Source: DASXIF01 sp036498145
GTDB lineage: Bacteria; Actinomycetota; Actinomycetes; Mycobacteriales; Jatrophihabitantaceae
Reading direction: 5' to 3'
Length of the DNA stretch: 64,000 bases
Assembly: GCA_963708625.1 (NCBI GenBank)
Contig: CAVPSV010000003.1
Location: forward strand, 1 to 64,000
Of this stretch, positions 8,122 to 16,316 are shown in pieces. The first letter of the stretch is position 1. Each line of letters begins with the position of its first letter. Both the position numbers and the translations under genes were made by a program. The notes under the pieces were generated by a model. That model did no database searches and was not told where the DNA came from. It was given only the letters and a program-made list of their open reading frames with translations.

Positions 8122-8799
8122 GTGAGTACGTTCTCCCACCGGCTCACGCGGGTGCTTGCCACCACCATGCGGCCCGACAACGGTCAACGCTGGACGACCA
8201 GAGAACTCGTCGATGCCGTGAACGCCGGTGGCAGCACGTTGTCCTACTCGTACTTCGCCAGCCTGCGGGCCGGCGCCAGGTCGAATCCCGACCCGTCGAT
8301 CGTGCAAGCGATCGCGCGCACCCTAGGTGTGCCCACGGCGACACTGTTGATCGACAAATCCGACCTGGTCGAGCTGGCCGAACAGACGCCGTCCGGGCTG
8401 ACTCCCAGCCAGCAAGACATGGTGCGCGAGCTCGTGGCTCGGATCGCCGAGGAGCTACTTGCGGCGAACCGTGCGCAGGCCTGTGAGCTGCCGACGTTCA
8501 CCTCGATCGACACCGTGACCGAGGTCGAGGTCTACGTCGCGAACGACGTCATCCGCAAGCTGGAGGAGGCCTCCCCCGCGCTGCGCGGTCAGCTCGGCCA
8601 GCCGCAGCTGGCCGCTGTCCTTGACTCCGTCGCCGATCGGGTGCGTGACTACTTCACCGGGCTGAGCGCGAAGGCGCCAGATGAGGTCAAGCGCGACGGA
8701 GTAAAGCCGGACGACGTCACGCCGCACGACGTCAAGGACGACGGGCCGAGCCAAAGTCCGGCGCCCGGCGACGGGCAACACGAACAGCGTCGTCAATAG
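8122..8799 (+). CDS. EspR-like Xre-family DNA-binding regulator with extended acidic tail
   Basis: 225 aa from GTG. The N-terminal 80 residues (FSHRLTRVLATTMRPDNGQR, then SYSYFASLRAGARSNPDPSI) match the arrangement of the M. tuberculosis nucleoid regulator EspR: an Xre-like helix-turn-helix followed by a short helical dimerisation part. The family binds AT-rich promoters of wall and secretion genes and loops DNA. This protein is longer than EspR (about 132 aa), with a middle helical region and a charged low-complexity tail (KPDDVTPHDVKDDG). Inverted repeats upstream suggest autoregulation. Its 3' end overlaps the convergent membrane-protein gene. Confidence 0.75.
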   Translation: MSTFSHRLTRVLATTMRPDNGQRWTTRELVDAVNAGGSTLSYSYFASLRAGARSNPDPSIVQAIARTLGVPTATLLIDKSDLVELAEQTPSGLTPSQQDMVRELVARIAEELLAANRAQACELPTFTSIDTVTEVEVYVANDVIRKLEEASPALRGQLGQPQLAAVLDSVADRVRDYFTGLSAKAPDEVKRDGVKPDDVTPHDVKDDGPSQSPAPGDGQHEQRRQ

Positions 8800-9887
8800 C
8801 GTCTCGGAGATCCGGCCCATTGACGGCCACCGACTTCTCCACGATCGCACGCACCCCGTAGCTGGCCAGCTCCTGCTCCAGTATCGCCATCACCGGCCCG
8901 GCGGCGAACGGCTCGAGGTACGGGTCGACCGCCGCAAGCCCGTCGGCGTACATCCCCACCAGCGGGCGGCCGAGCAATTTGGTCCGGATGGCCGCAATCG
9001 CCGCCAGCCAGGCGACGGCGTCGCCGGCGTGCTCGGCGCCCATGGCGACGTAGAAGACGGGTGCGGGGAAGGTGCCCATTTCCGTGCCGAAGGTGAGCCA
9101 GGGCTCGGCACGCAGCACCCCGGTGAACTTGTCTCGCATCTCGTCTTGACCGAGCTGGATCTTCATCGAGATCTGCTGCACGACTACGAGCAACGGCAGG
9201 CTGATCACGGTGACCACGATCCCGCCCGACGGAATGGTCGCCGCGAGCGCGGCCCCATGCCGATGCAGACGGCCACCAGGTTCGCCAGCTGGGTGCTGGG
9301 CGCAAAGACGACCCGCAACCGCGCTCGCACAGCCGGTCCGTCGCCGATCAGCGCGGCGGCCAGCAGGATCGAAGCCGAGATCGAAGTAGTCGGCGATGAG
9401 CGCATTCCCGACGCGCAACCGTCGCGCCGGATGAGCCAGTAACCAGGAGCGAGAGTTGTGCAGCGAGGTTCATGGCGGCGGCCGTGTACAGATACCGATA
9501 CCTGTGCCGATCCCCCGAGCGCGGCGCCCTTTCGTCGCTGAGCCCATTCGATCCGTAGGCGGCAATTGCCACGACCAGCACCAAACCCGCCGGAAGACAG
9601 CAACATGCCGCACCAACCCAGATGCCCTGAAGAATTCGGGCAGGCAGCGCTTCGCCAAGGCTCGACGGACGTTTTCGGGCGATCGAACGACGAACGAATA
9701 CGTCACGGCCAACGATGCCAGCATGATCGCGCGCCACAAGGCCCCGGCTGTCCATCCGACGTGCGAACGAATCGTCAGTATTGGCAGCACGCAACCCGCG
9801 ACGAGAACGGCGGCATAAATCAGCCGCGAAGGCCCATCGCTTGGCGCTCGTGAATCCGCTAGCTGCTGCTTTCTCGTCCACTGCCAC
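8732..9887 (-). pseudogene. Multi-pass membrane protein, frame broken about four times
   Basis: Consecutive segments in changing frames read as one membrane protein: MDEKAAASGFTSAKRWAF, then RLIYAAVLVAGCVLPILTI and AIMLASLAVTYSFVVRS, then LQGIWVGAACCCLPAGLVLV, then ISASILLAAALIGDG and FAPSTQLANLVAVCIG, then IVVTVISLPLLVVVQ and a soluble C-terminal part. GGAGGT stands eight bases before a GTG at 9881. The C-terminal part (RDKFTGVLRAEPWL, then GAEHAGDAVAWLAAI) faintly resembles a degenerate GGDEF domain without the catalytic motif. The breaks may be sequencing errors. The C-terminal end overlaps the convergent EspR-like gene by 68 bases. Confidence 0.55.
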
Positions 9888-9938
9888 GTACCTCCAACTG
9901 TCGCATTTCCGACATTTGTCCGCTTTTGTTCCCGGGTC

Positions 9939-11312
9939 TTAACAAGAGTTCTCCACGAGCAGGGCGGTTATTGGTGGGCCCTCGCTAATGCGAGTTCCGA
10001 CCGATGTTTGGGGGTGATTGCAAATGATCGCGATGGCATGGGAACTGTGATCTGACGAGATGCGGGTGAGCCGGCGCCAGATGGCCAGCAGCGCAAGCAC
10101 GCTGCCGACGGCGCCGGCCACCGCAACACTCACCGCGGGTGAAGACAGGCTGGCGATGGCGCCACCCGCCACCGCGCCAATCCCTTGCACCGCGGTCAGC
10201 CCACCACCGGCCACACCGAGTGCGGCGGCCCGGCGATCAGCCGGCACGTCGTCCACGAACTCGTTCCACAACTGCACCTGATATGCAGTGCCGATTCCGG
10301 ACACGAACCACAGCGCCATGGCCAGCCGCGCGTCCGGGTAACCCACGCAGGCAATGAGCGGCAGACCGGTACCCACCGCCATCGCCCGGGCCGCAGCGTG
10401 ACGCCGCACCGGCGGGATCACGCCCATGATCAGGAAGACGCCGAGCGTGGCACCCGCGGCCGGCGCGGCGAGCAGCAGCCCGATCTGTACCGAGGACGTG
10501 GAATGGTGCGCCGCATACGGCGCCGCCAGACCCTCCGGCACGATCCAGAAACCCATCAGCCAGGACAGCGCCAGCACTTCGCGGCGTTGCGGCGAGCCGA
10601 ACACCTCCGCGATGGCGCGAATGCCGAGACGCCCCGCCACCGGCCGCCCCGCTTTTTTCTCGGGGTCCTCGCGGTCCGCGCGGTCCTGCGCGCCGTCGCT
10701 CGGTCCGTCGCCCAGTTCGCCACGAGCCGTGAGCCCGAACTGGAGCAGCACGGCCGAAACCGCGAACGACGCGGCGTCGACCAACAGGCCGCCCCGCGCA
10801 CCGACCACCGCAACGATGGCGCCACCGGCGCCGAATCCGACCACGTTGGCGATCTGCGCCATGGACGACCGCACTGTGGATGCGGCGCGTCGCTGCACCG
10901 GCCCGAACAGATCCGCCACCAGCGCCGGTTCGGTCGCCCGGTACACCGAGCCGAGCAGGACGGACACGACGAGCATCGAGCCGAGCACGACCAGCGGCGG
11001 CCGGCCCAACGCCATCGCGGTGACCAGCACGGTGCGGGCGAGGTCGGCACCGACGAGGGCAACCTTGCGCGGCACACGATCGCCGATCGGACCGAGCAGC
11101 ACGCCCCCGGCGACGGCCGGCACGAAGCTCAGGGCGTAGAAGACGGATGTCACGACCGCGGAATGGGTCCGGCTGAACACCAGGACCGTCACCGCGACCC
11201 TGGCCACCTGGTCACCGATCGCGGACTGGAAGGAGGCGACGAGCAGCCACCGGAAGGTGGATACGCGCAATACCGCCGACAGACCGAGTTTGTCGCTTTG
11301 CTGACGTCTCAC
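9939..11312 (-). CDS. Major facilitator superfamily transporter, probable exporter
   Basis: 457 aa with about twelve hydrophobic helices and the loop motif GPIGDRVPRKVAL after the second helix, typical of MFS drug/H+ antiporters. A charged cytoplasmic loop near residues 200-225 divides the two halves. The substrate cannot be read from sequence. The GTG start at 11312 lies inside a 26-base perfect inverted repeat, so either the start is further in (a TTG before LRVSTFRWLL) or the repeat is an operator covering the start. It lies 103 bases after the UbiA/two-component genes on the same strand and may be their target. Confidence 0.85.
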   Translation of the reverse strand: MRRQQSDKLGLSAVLRVSTFRWLLVASFQSAIGDQVARVAVTVLVFSRTHSAVVTSVFYALSFVPAVAGGVLLGPIGDRVPRKVALVGADLARTVLVTAMALGRPPLVVLGSMLVVSVLLGSVYRATEPALVADLFGPVQRRAASTVRSSMAQIANVVGFGAGGAIVAVVGARGGLLVDAASFAVSAVLLQFGLTARGELGDGPSDGAQDRADREDPEKKAGRPVAGRLGIRAIAEVFGSPQRREVLALSWLMGFWIVPEGLAAPYAAHHSTSSVQIGLLLAAPAAGATLGVFLIMGVIPPVRRHAAARAMAVGTGLPLIACVGYPDARLAMALWFVSGIGTAYQVQLWNEFVDDVPADRRAAALGVAGGGLTAVQGIGAVAGGAIASLSSPAVSVAVAGAVGSVLALLAIWRRLTRISSDHSSHAIAIICNHPQTSVGTRISEGPPITALLVENSC

Positions 11313-11327
11313 CCCCCTGAGACGTCA
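11302..11327. promoter_or_regulatory. Perfect inverted repeat TGACGTCTCA-N6-TGAGACGTCA over the MFS start
   Basis: Ten-base arms (11302-11311 and 11318-11327) match perfectly around CCCCCC. It covers the predicted start of the transporter, a typical place for a repressor site. The bound regulator is not evident; the response regulator just upstream is a candidate. Confidence 0.6.
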
Positions 11328-11415
11328 CCAGATCGCGCTCTGCGACGCGGCACGAGCGAGCAGCTTGCTGCCTGGCAACAAGCTGCCGTCGTATGTCAGA
11401 CGTACCGCCAGACAG

Positions 11416-12087
11416 TCAGCTCAACACTGCCGATCCGCTCTCCACCACCGCGGCCCGGTGCACGATGCCGAGTTCGCGCACCTTCTCGGCGGCCTCGAGC
11501 CGTGACCGAACGCCGAGCTTGGCGTAGATGTTGGTGAGGTGGCGCTTCACCGTGCCGCCACTGATGAACAGCGCGGCGGCGATCTCCCGATTGCTGCGCC
11601 CCTTGGTCAGCAGGGAAACGACCTCGAGTTCCCGCCGGGTGAGCAGCTCCGACTCCACCGACTCCGGCCGGGTCAGGCTCAGCGCCGTCCGTCTCGACAC
11701 GGCGAGCAGCACTGACTCCTCGGTCCCGCTCGCGGACTTGATCGCGGCGATCAGCTCGCTGCGCCCGGCCGTCTTGAGCAGATAGCCGGAAGCGCCGGCG
11801 TCGAGCAGGTCCCGGACCACGTTCGGGTCGTCGTGCATGGTCAGGATCACGATCCTGGTGCCCGGGCTCGCGTCCAGGACCCGGCGCACCATCACCTTCA
11901 CGCCGGGTCCGGGCATTTCCAAGTCGAGCACCGCGACGTCCGGCTGCCGCTCGTGCGCGAGGGTGATCGCCTCCACGCCCGACCCGCCTTCCGCGACGAC
12001 CTCGAAGTCCGGCACGGTGGTCAACATCTCGACAACGCCGGCACGGAACAGGTGGTGGTCATCGACGACGATGATTTTGGTTGTCAT
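11416..12087 (-). CDS. NarL/LuxR-type response regulator
   Basis: 223 aa. A receiver domain (IIVVDDHHLFRAG; phospho-acceptor Asp in VAVLDLEMPG; conserved Thr and Lys in ILTMHDD and YLLKTAG) is followed by a LuxR helix-turn-helix (LTRRELEVVSLLTKGRSNRE, GGTVKRHLTNIYAKLGV). The ATG at 12087 overlaps the kinase stop as TGATG, so translation is coupled. A GTG one codon earlier is also possible. It should be phosphorylated by the kinase encoded just upstream. Targets are unknown; the downstream MFS gene is the nearest candidate. Confidence 0.92.
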   Translation of the reverse strand: MTTKIIVVDDHHLFRAGVVEMLTTVPDFEVVAEGGSGVEAITLAHERQPDVAVLDLEMPGPGVKVMVRRVLDASPGTRIVILTMHDDPNVVRDLLDAGASGYLLKTAGRSELIAAIKSASGTEESVLLAVSRRTALSLTRPESVESELLTRRELEVVSLLTKGRSNREIAAALFISGGTVKRHLTNIYAKLGVRSRLEAAEKVRELGIVHRAAVVESGSAVLS

Positions 12088-13181
12088 CACGCATTCCTCG
12101 GCCAGTTGGCGGACGTCGGACCGGCCAGCGGTATGACGATCGAAATGACGGTGCCCGCCGCCGCCGAACTCGCGATCGTCAAGTTTGCACCGAGCAGCGC
12201 CGCCCGTTCTCGCATCGAGTCGAGACCGACATGCCGGTCGGCATCGAGCACGGCATCGACGTCGAAATGGTTGCCGTCGTTGACGATGCGGGCACGCAGC
12301 TCGCTGTGCGTCACGACGATGTGCACCTCGATGCGCGCCGGCTCGGCGTGCGACACCGCGTTGCGCACCGACTCGCGGGCGATGAGAAAGAACTCCTCGC
12401 GATAGGCCAGCGAGACCTGTTCCAGATCGCCATGAATCGTCAGGTCGGTGTGGATCGGCTCGGGGACGTCGTCGAGCAGGCGGCCGATCGCGGTGGCCAG
12501 CCCGTGCCGTGCCACCGTGTCCCGCATCTGCGCAGACAGGCTGCGAATGATCTGCACCGCACTGAGCAGCGACTCCCGCATCTCCCGCAACTTCACCTCG
12601 GCGCGAGCCGCGTCCGTGTCGCGATATAGCTCGTACAGCTCGAGCTTCTGCAGCGCTACCGCCACCGACGGGGCCGCGACATCGTGCAGCTCGCGCGACA
12701 GCCAGCGCCGCTCGTCCCGATTCGAACCGTGCGCCTTGTCGAGCAAGTAGTCGCCGTACGCACGGGAGGCTGAGCCCATCCTGTTGAGGATTACTGCGTT
12801 GAGCAGGCGTGCCGCGGTGATTTCTGCGGTGGGTTCACCTCGTTCGGCAAGGAGTTCGGCGAGCGCCGGCAGCGCCGCGTCGAAGATGAGTACCGCTGCC
12901 TGCAGCGACTGGGTCGGATGGATACCTGCGGCCGCTCGGCTTCGGCCGATCATCTCGCTCGGATCCGCAGCCGCGGGCGCCTCAGGAATTATTCGCGCGG
13001 CAACGGCCGCCGCGTCCGCAACGCTGTCGAACTGGTACTCGAGTTCGGCGGCTACGTCTGCGTTCGCGACGAGGGAACTACCGATCTCGTGCAATGCTGC
13101 GAAATATCGCCCTCGCATCGCCGCCCGTTCAGCCAACCACCGCTGGGATGTCCCGACATCACTCGGATCGTCGTCAGTCAT
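12087..13181 (-). CDS. NarL-type sensor histidine kinase, cytoplasmic
   Basis: 364 aa from the ATG at 13181, six bases after the UbiA stop. The dimerisation/phospho-acceptor helix contains RRWLSRELHDVAAPSVAVAL, with His as acceptor. The ATPase domain ends in HVGLDSMRERAALLGANLTI. No membrane helix is seen in the N-terminal part, so the signal is probably cytoplasmic or delivered by a partner protein, perhaps the membrane UbiA protein encoded before it. It is cotranscribed with the response regulator. Confidence 0.9.
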   Translation of the reverse strand: MTDDDPSDVGTSQRWLAERAAMRGRYFAALHEIGSSLVANADVAAELEYQFDSVADAAAVAARIIPEAPAAADPSEMIGRSRAAAGIHPTQSLQAAVLIFDAALPALAELLAERGEPTAEITAARLLNAVILNRMGSASRAYGDYLLDKAHGSNRDERRWLSRELHDVAAPSVAVALQKLELYELYRDTDAARAEVKLREMRESLLSAVQIIRSLSAQMRDTVARHGLATAIGRLLDDVPEPIHTDLTIHGDLEQVSLAYREEFFLIARESVRNAVSHAEPARIEVHIVVTHSELRARIVNDGNHFDVDAVLDADRHVGLDSMRERAALLGANLTIASSAAAGTVISIVIPLAGPTSANWPRNA

Positions 13182-13186
13182 GGTCC

Positions 13187-14086
13187 TCACGAGACGGTTA
13201 CCAACAGCATGGCGTTCGTAAGGTACTGGGTGCTGAGAAAGACTCGGTAGCAATGCCTCCGAATGCGACGTTCGCCGCTCGCCGCGGTGCTCAACACCGT
13301 AACCGCGAACAGCGCCGAACCGATCGACAGCCCGATCGCAGGTATCACGTCGCAGCGGGCCCACAGCGCAAACCCGGCTACCAACGAGGCTCCGACGACA
13401 GAAAGTAGTGCGAGCAGCTTGGCCGCCGCGCGGTGCCCTAGTAGTACTGGCCAGGTGCGCCGGCCGGCGAGTCGATCACCGTCCACATCTGAGAAGTCCT
13501 TGGCGGCACAGCACAAAGCCACCCATAGCGCGATCGACATCGGCACGCAGAGTGTGCGCGTAGTGACCGTTCCGGCCGCCGCTGCTCCGGCGAAATACGA
13601 CAGCCCCGCGCTCGTACCGATGACGAAGGCCGCCGCCACCGGGCTCTCCTTCAGCGCGGGCCCGGTCGAATACGCCCAGCCCAGGGCTAGCGCCGCGAAC
13701 CCGGCGACGACCTCAGCCCGGCTCGCAAGCTCGCACATGACCAGGCCGGTCGCAACCAGGGCGAGGCACCAGCAGCGCGCGACGTCGACGCGTAACCGTC
13801 CTGATGCGATCGGGCGCGATGAGCCGTTCGCGGTGTCGGTAGTGACGTCGGTGACGCCATTGAAGGCGTACGCAGCCACTGCGAGCAGAAGCCAGCCGCT
13901 TACGCCGATCAACGACTTGGGGCTCGGATGCCGGAGCAGACCGGCGCAGGCGGCGGCTCGCAGCATGAACACGAGTTGCACGGCGGGGCGAGCTTCGGCC
14001 ACCACATCGTGCAGCGATGCCAGCGAGCGATGGGCGAGCCGATAGATGTACGCAGGATGTTCGGTACGGAGCAACGTGTAGGCCAT
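13187..14086 (-). CDS. UbiA-family membrane prenyltransferase
   Basis: 299 aa with seven to nine hydrophobic helices. The two Asp-rich metal/diphosphate sites of UbiA enzymes are present: NGVTDVTTDTANGSSRPIAS in the first loop and KDFSDVDGDRLAGRRTWPV in the second. The family transfers a prenyl chain from a diphosphate to an aromatic or other acceptor. The acceptor is not deducible here. The ATG at 14086 is preceded by AAAAGGG. It heads an operon with a kinase and response regulator, an unusual partnership that suggests its product or membrane state is sensed. Confidence 0.88.
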   Translation of the reverse strand: MAYTLLRTEHPAYIYRLAHRSLASLHDVVAEARPAVQLVFMLRAAACAGLLRHPSPKSLIGVSGWLLLAVAAYAFNGVTDVTTDTANGSSRPIASGRLRVDVARCWCLALVATGLVMCELASRAEVVAGFAALALGWAYSTGPALKESPVAAAFVIGTSAGLSYFAGAAAAGTVTTRTLCVPMSIALWVALCCAAKDFSDVDGDRLAGRRTWPVLLGHRAAAKLLALLSVVGASLVAGFALWARCDVIPAIGLSIGSALFAVTVLSTAASGERRIRRHCYRVFLSTQYLTNAMLLVTVS

Positions 14087-14478
14087 GAGGACACCCTTTT
14101 CGGTGCCAAAGCGCAAAACATCGCCCCGAAGACTCCACCTGGCTACGACCTATGGACCATGCGCCGTACGCCATCAAGGTCGGAAACGCCCCCGCAGCAC
14201 ACGCGACGTCACGAGACCGACGGGCGCAATCGCGCCACCATTCGTTTCCCTGTCGGGCAGCGGACCAGGCTGTCGGGCAGCGGACACATGATTCGCCGGC
14301 ACGCGGGCCGGGCTCGCTCAAACCGTGACGTACACGGCGGCGGCCACGCTCACTTGCGCATGGTCGGCGAGCACCCGCACAACCCCACCAGGTTCGGCAT
14401 CGAGCCGGACCGGAGAACCGGACGCCGGCGGGCAGCCGTCATCCGGCGCCCTGTCGGGCTATTGACAGTCGGGGTCGA
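14087..14478. other. Intergenic region with a 16-base direct repeat
   Basis: CTGTCGGGCAGCGGAC occurs at 14249-14264 and again at 14269-14284, twenty bases apart, and CTGTCGGGC returns near 14452. The right-hand part lies downstream of the minus-strand hypothetical gene and the left-hand part holds the UbiA promoter. No convincing gene is seen. Confidence 0.5.
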
Positions 14479-14907
14479 TCATTGGGTTCGGACGGCCAGG
14501 AGTCGCCCGTACTCGTCGCTGACCCACTCGAGATGGCCCTTCATGGACTCAAGAGCGTCGCGCTGAGCAGCGGTCGTGTCAGGCTGGTGTTTCTCGGCCT
14601 TGATGATCGCCTTATAGGCCTCGATGATGTTGTCGACCCGCTGGTACTGCGCCTCCATCGTCTTCTTCTGCCCCGCGTCCACCTGGCCGCCCGGCCGCGC
14701 CAGGACCGCCTTGGCGGCCATGAGCGACCTGACGAGCTTGTCCAGTTCCGGTCCCAGATTCTTGTTGAACTTGGCGGTATCCACCCCGGTCTGCTGAGCC
14801 TTTGACTTGACGAGGTTCCAATCCACGCGAGGAGCGACGTGGCGGAACACGTAGTTCTTCAGCAGCATGAACGGGGTGACCTGCTTGGTCAGATGGGTGT
14901 TCGGCAT
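14479..14907 (-). CDS. Small helical protein of unknown function
   Basis: 142 aa from the ATG at 14907; the frame is open further upstream with a possible TTG at 15000. The protein is hydrophilic and strongly helical (KSKAQQTGVDTAKFNKNLGP, later YQRVDNIIEAYKAIIKAEKH), with no signal peptide or membrane segment. I do not recognise the family. It is alone between two intergenic gaps, so its neighbours offer no clue. Codon use looks like that of a real gene. Confidence 0.65.
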   Translation of the reverse strand: MPNTHLTKQVTPFMLLKNYVFRHVAPRVDWNLVKSKAQQTGVDTAKFNKNLGPELDKLVRSLMAAKAVLARPGGQVDAGQKKTMEAQYQRVDNIIEAYKAIIKAEKHQPDTTAAQRDALESMKGHLEWVSDEYGRLLAVRTQ

Positions 14908-15012
14908 GTCCAAGATCCGTTCGTCAACGTTCAACGTCAGCTTTCGAACGATTGAATGCCAACGGCGACGGTGTACAGCGGAATGACTGAAAGTTGACAA
15001 CCTGCAGTACGG

Positions 15013-15797
15013 CTACGCGGCTCGCGGCGCCCCGGAACCCTCGGCGGCCAGCCGACCCGTGGCCCAGGTCCGGCCGTTCGGGAGCACCGCGTACCCGTCA
15101 TAGCCGTCGAGGGCCTCGAGCCAATCCCCCGCCCGCCGGCCCATCGCGTACGCCGCGGTGGCGAACGCGTCGGCGAACGCCAGGCTGGGTCCCACCACGG
15201 TGATGCTGGCGAACGCGCCAGCCGCGGGCCGCCCGTCCGGACCGGCGATATGCGCGCCACGCTCTGTGCTGCCCGAGGTGGCCACGGCAAGATCAGCCGC
15301 GTTCGTCCCCGCCACCACCGCGGCGTAGTGCCCGCGCCGCAGTGGGTCGGCTATCCCGATGTGCCATGGCCGGCCGCCGCCGCAACTCCTACACACTGCA
15401 CGTCGCCGCCGCCGTTGACGCAATGGTTCACCGAGCCGGCGGCGCGCAGCATGTCGCTGACCCGCTCGATCGCCCAGCCCTTTACGTAGCCGGACGGATC
15501 CAGCGTCCCGAACGGGGTGTCGGTGAAGTACCCGTCAGTCGCCGCGTGCAGCCGCGCACACTCGGCCAGCACCTGCGCTACCTCCGGCGCGCAGTCGGTG
15601 ACGGCACATTCGCGACGCGCCAGCCGGCTGATCTCGCTCTGCGGCGAGTAGGTGGAGAAGGTCGCGTCCACCCAGTGCAACCAGCCGATCGCCTCGTCCA
15701 GTGCCGCGGAGTCCACCCCCGGCGCCCGGACGTCGAAGGAGAACACCGTGCCCATGCACGCGACGACGCGCCGGTGCGGGGTTGCGCCGGGCCTCAT
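15013..15797 (-). pseudogene. ApbE-type FAD:protein FMN transferase, frame broken once
   Basis: The N-terminal frame (CMGTVFSFDVRAPGVDSAAL, YSPQSEISRLAR, LDPSGYVKGWAIERVSDML, NGGGDVQ) ends near 15390. The C-terminal frame continues with RPWHIGIADPL, the conserved TSGSTERG, and FADAFATAAYAMG. One missing G in the GGCGGCC run near 15384 reconciles them. ApbE moves FMN from FAD onto a Thr of exported flavoproteins, and the overlapping upstream gene encodes such a substrate. The ATG at 15797 overlaps that gene's stop as ATGA. It is probably functional, with the break a sequence error. Confidence 0.85.
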
Positions 15798-16303
15798 CGG
15801 ATGCCCACCTGATCCAGCGCGCTCTGCAGGGACTGCACGTACCCGTCGCTGGTGAACGTCGCGCCGGAGACCGAGTCGATGTGTGCGCTCTGCGCAGCCA
15901 CCGTTTCTTGCAACAGGATCGGCGCGGCCTGACTGTTGATCTGCTGCGACCGGCCGTCGAAAGCTTGCAACTGGACGAACGAGACGTTGTCGATGTGCGT
16001 GCCGGTGACGGTGACCTGGACCTGGACGATGCCGTACTGCGTCTCGACCGCATTGCCCATGACGGTGCGCGCTGCGGATGCCGCCGAGGTGCCGCCGGAA
16101 CCCTTTGCCGCTGATTGCGAACCCGGACCCGAGGTGGCTCCCGACCCGGCGGAGTTGGACGGCGCCGGCGTGGGACTCGGCGCCGGTAACCCCGCCGACG
16201 GCAACGGGCCAGCCGTGGGCAACGGATGACCCTGTGCCTTGAAGCTCAACAGAGCGACCAGGCCGGCCACCGTGCCGACAACGGAAAGAATGACCCGCTT
16301 CAC
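15794..16303 (-). CDS. Exported FMN-binding domain protein, flavinylation substrate
   Basis: 169 aa. An N-terminal signal anchor (ILSVVGTVAGLVALLSF) and a Pro/Ser/Gly-rich linker precede an FMN_bind domain (about residues 80-169). The motif SGATFTSDGY near the C-terminus is the site where ApbE attaches FMN, to the Thr of GAT. The protein should carry electrons outside the membrane, received from the membrane flavocytochrome encoded upstream. It forms an operon with both partners: 13 bases from the reductase gene and overlapping apbE. Confidence 0.92.
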   Translation of the reverse strand: MKRVILSVVGTVAGLVALLSFKAQGHPLPTAGPLPSAGLPAPSPTPAPSNSAGSGATSGPGSQSAAKGSGGTSAASAARTVMGNAVETQYGIVQVQVTVTGTHIDNVSFVQLQAFDGRSQQINSQAAPILLQETVAAQSAHIDSVSGATFTSDGYVQSLQSALDQVGIR

Positions 16304-16316
16304 TCGACTCCCCTGC

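Noticed and set aside
10185..11537. A 450-residue plus-strand ORF opposite the MFS gene
   Set aside because: Composition is typical of antisense high-GC shadow; the MFS frame has proper helices.
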